Shown in pieces: positions 35,589 through 36,712 of a stretch of DNA of 36,712 bases (position 1 is the stretch's first letter; each line of letters starts with the position of its first letter). Origin of the DNA: Gammaproteobacteria bacterium (lineage in GTDB: Bacteria > Pseudomonadota > Gammaproteobacteria > SZUA-140); contig WFNO01000043.1 in NCBI GenBank assembly GCA_015488555.1, positions 1 through 36,712 on the forward strand, given 5' to 3'. The notes below the pieces were generated by a model, which saw nothing but the letters and a program-made list of their open reading frames with translations, did not search any database and was not told the origin of the DNA. Both the position numbers and the translations under genes were made by a program.

Positions 35589-36712
35589 ATGAGTCATCGT
35601 TACGACGCCTCCGAGATCGAAATCCTCAGCGGCCTGGATCCGGTACGCAAGCGTCCCGGCATGTACACCGACACCAGCCGGCCCAATCACCTCGCCCAGG
35701 AGGTGATCGACAACGCCGTGGACGAGGCCATCGCCGGGTATGCCCGTACCATCGAGGTGATTCTGCACGAGGACGGCGCCATGACCGTGCGCGACGACGG
35801 GCGCGGCATGCCGGTGGACACCCATCCCGAGGAAGGCGTGAGCGGGGTGGAGGTGATCCTCACCCGCTTGCATGCCGGCGGCAAGTTCTCCGGCAAGAGC
35901 TATCGCTTCTCCGGCGGCCTCCACGGGGTGGGCGTGTCCGTGGTCAACGCCCTGTCCAAGCGCCTGGACGTCTGGGTGCGCCGGGGCGGCAAGGAATACC
36001 ATATGGCCTTCGAGGGCGGGGAGAAGGCCAGCGAACTGGAGGTGGTGGGCAAGGTGGGGCGGCAGAACACCGGCACCACGGTGCGCTTCCTGCCCGATCC
36101 CCGCTATTTCGACAATCCCCGCTTCTCCCTCGCCCGCCTGCGCCACCTGCTGCGGGCCAAGGCCGTGCTGGCGCCGGGGCTCCGCGTGGTGTTGCGCAAC
36201 GAGGCCACCGGCGAGGAGGAGCAGTGGCAATACCAGGGGGGGCTGCGGGACTATCTGCTGGGCGCCCTGGAAGGACACACCCTGTTGCCGCCCGAACCCT
36301 TCCTGGGCGACATGGAAGGCAACGAGGAGGCCGTGTCCTGGGCCGTGACCTGGCTGCCCGAGGGTGGGGAACCGGTGGCCGAGAGTTACGTGAATCTGGT
36401 GCCCACGGCGCAGGGGGGCACCCACGTCAACGGCCTGCGCACCGGACTCACCGAGGCCCTGCGCGAGTTCTGCGAGTTCCGCAACCTCCTGCCGCGGGGC
36501 GTGAAGCTCTCGCCCGAGGACGTCTGGGACCGGTGCGGCTATATCCTGTCCGTGAAGCTGGCCGATCCCCAGTTCTCCGGTCAGACCAAGGAGCGATTGT
36601 CCTCGCGTGAGTGCGCCGCCTTCGTCTCCGGGGTGGTCAAGGACAGCTTCGCGCTCTGGCTCGGCCAGCACGTGGAGGCCGGCGAGGCCATCGCCGCCCT
36701 GGCCATCGAACA
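35589..36712 (+). CDS. parE: DNA topoisomerase IV subunit B ParE (5' part, runs off the window)
   Basis: ParE is the ATPase subunit of topoisomerase IV, which decatenates daughter chromosomes. The visible 374 residues include EVIDNAVDEAIAG (ATP/Mg site), VRDDGRGMPVDTHPEEG, the ATP-lid FSGKSYRFSGGLHGVGVSVVNALS, and QGGTHVNGLRTGL with the transducer domain that follows (PQFSGQTKERLSS). The absence of the longer GyrB-type N-terminus and the sequence AYRFSGGLHGVG-like lid favour ParE over GyrB. ATG 35589 begins MSHRYDASEIEILSGLDPVRKRPGMY. The rest of the gene, roughly another 250 codons for this family, lies beyond the window. Confidence 0.95.
   Translation, partial: MSHRYDASEIEILSGLDPVRKRPGMYTDTSRPNHLAQEVIDNAVDEAIAGYARTIEVILHEDGAMTVRDDGRGMPVDTHPEEGVSGVEVILTRLHAGGKFSGKSYRFSGGLHGVGVSVVNALSKRLDVWVRRGGKEYHMAFEGGEKASELEVVGKVGRQNTGTTVRFLPDPRYFDNPRFSLARLRHLLRAKAVLAPGLRVVLRNEATGEEEQWQYQGGLRDYLLGALEGHTLLPPEPFLGDMEGNEEAVSWAVTWLPEGGEPVAESYVNLVPTAQGGTHVNGLRTGLTEALREFCEFRNLLPRGVKLSPEDVWDRCGYILSVKLADPQFSGQTKERLSSRECAAFVSGVVKDSFALWLGQHVEAGEAIAALAIE

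Noticed and set aside
35148-36671. Upstream extension of the ispA frame across xseB and parE to 36671
   Set aside because: The conserved IspA sequence begins at GTG 35147; the upstream part is antisense to parE and in the wrong frame for xseB.

Overview
This GC-rich window reads as a gammaproteobacterial chromosome. The glyA-nrdR-ribD-ribE-ribBX-ribH-nusB-thiL-pgpA order, queA-tgt-yajC-secD-secF, and xseB-ispA-dxs next to a divergent parE are all typical of that class. I suspect a Chromatiales or Ectothiorhodospiraceae-like relative, but that is inference from gene order and protein character, not from a search. Almost all genes are core housekeeping genes. The unusual content lies in the intergenic repeats, one broken small gene, and a c-di-GMP signalling operon.

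Layout. 1-487: an imperfect-inverted-repeat element with 50-bp perfect arms that also supplies the last codons and stop of glgB. 457-10179: a glycogen and alpha-glucan block with glgB (minus), then glgC, a GH57 amylase-like gene and malQ (plus, tightly packed), then convergent glgP (minus). A second, related inverted repeat separates malQ and glgP. No glycogen synthase (glgA) is in the window. 10484-10570: tRNA-Leu(CAA) with a strong divergent promoter. 10615-16186: queA, tgt, yajC, secD, secF. 16278-17873: a soluble diguanylate cyclase on the minus strand, convergent with secF. 17874-18398: a 525-bp intergenic region, partly AT-rich, carrying the glyA promoter. 18399-25783: glyA, nrdR, riboflavin genes, nusB, thiL, pgpA. 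25784-26504: no intact gene. A TA-flanked MITE-like element sits five codons into a small open reading frame, and joining the flanks restores that frame. 26505-30051 (minus): a three-gene operon with ATGA overlaps encoding a predicted outer-membrane barrel, a small periplasmic PBP-like protein and a membrane GGDEF-EAL protein. 30331-35412 (minus): a class I glutamine amidotransferase, folE2, queD, dxs, ispA, xseB. 35589-end: 5' part of parE.

How the genes work together. GlgC makes ADP-glucose, GlgB branches the polymer, and GlgP, MalQ and the GH57 enzyme recycle it. FolE2 and QueD start the queuosine precursor (preQ0) pathway, whose last tRNA steps (Tgt, QueA) lie about 20 kb away. RibD, RibE, RibBX and RibH form most of the riboflavin pathway, but the GTP cyclohydrolase II half of RibBX has lost its zinc cysteines, so that step must be encoded elsewhere. 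Dxs and IspA belong to isoprenoid synthesis. Two c-di-GMP proteins, both with intact GGDEF/GGEEF and RxxD inhibitory motifs, point to active c-di-GMP signalling.

The most interesting items are the reconstructable MITE insertion, the repeat-supplied stop of glgB, the barrel/PBP/GGDEF-EAL operon, and the RibBX variant. I did not find CRISPR arrays, rRNA, prophage or a clearly new defence system.
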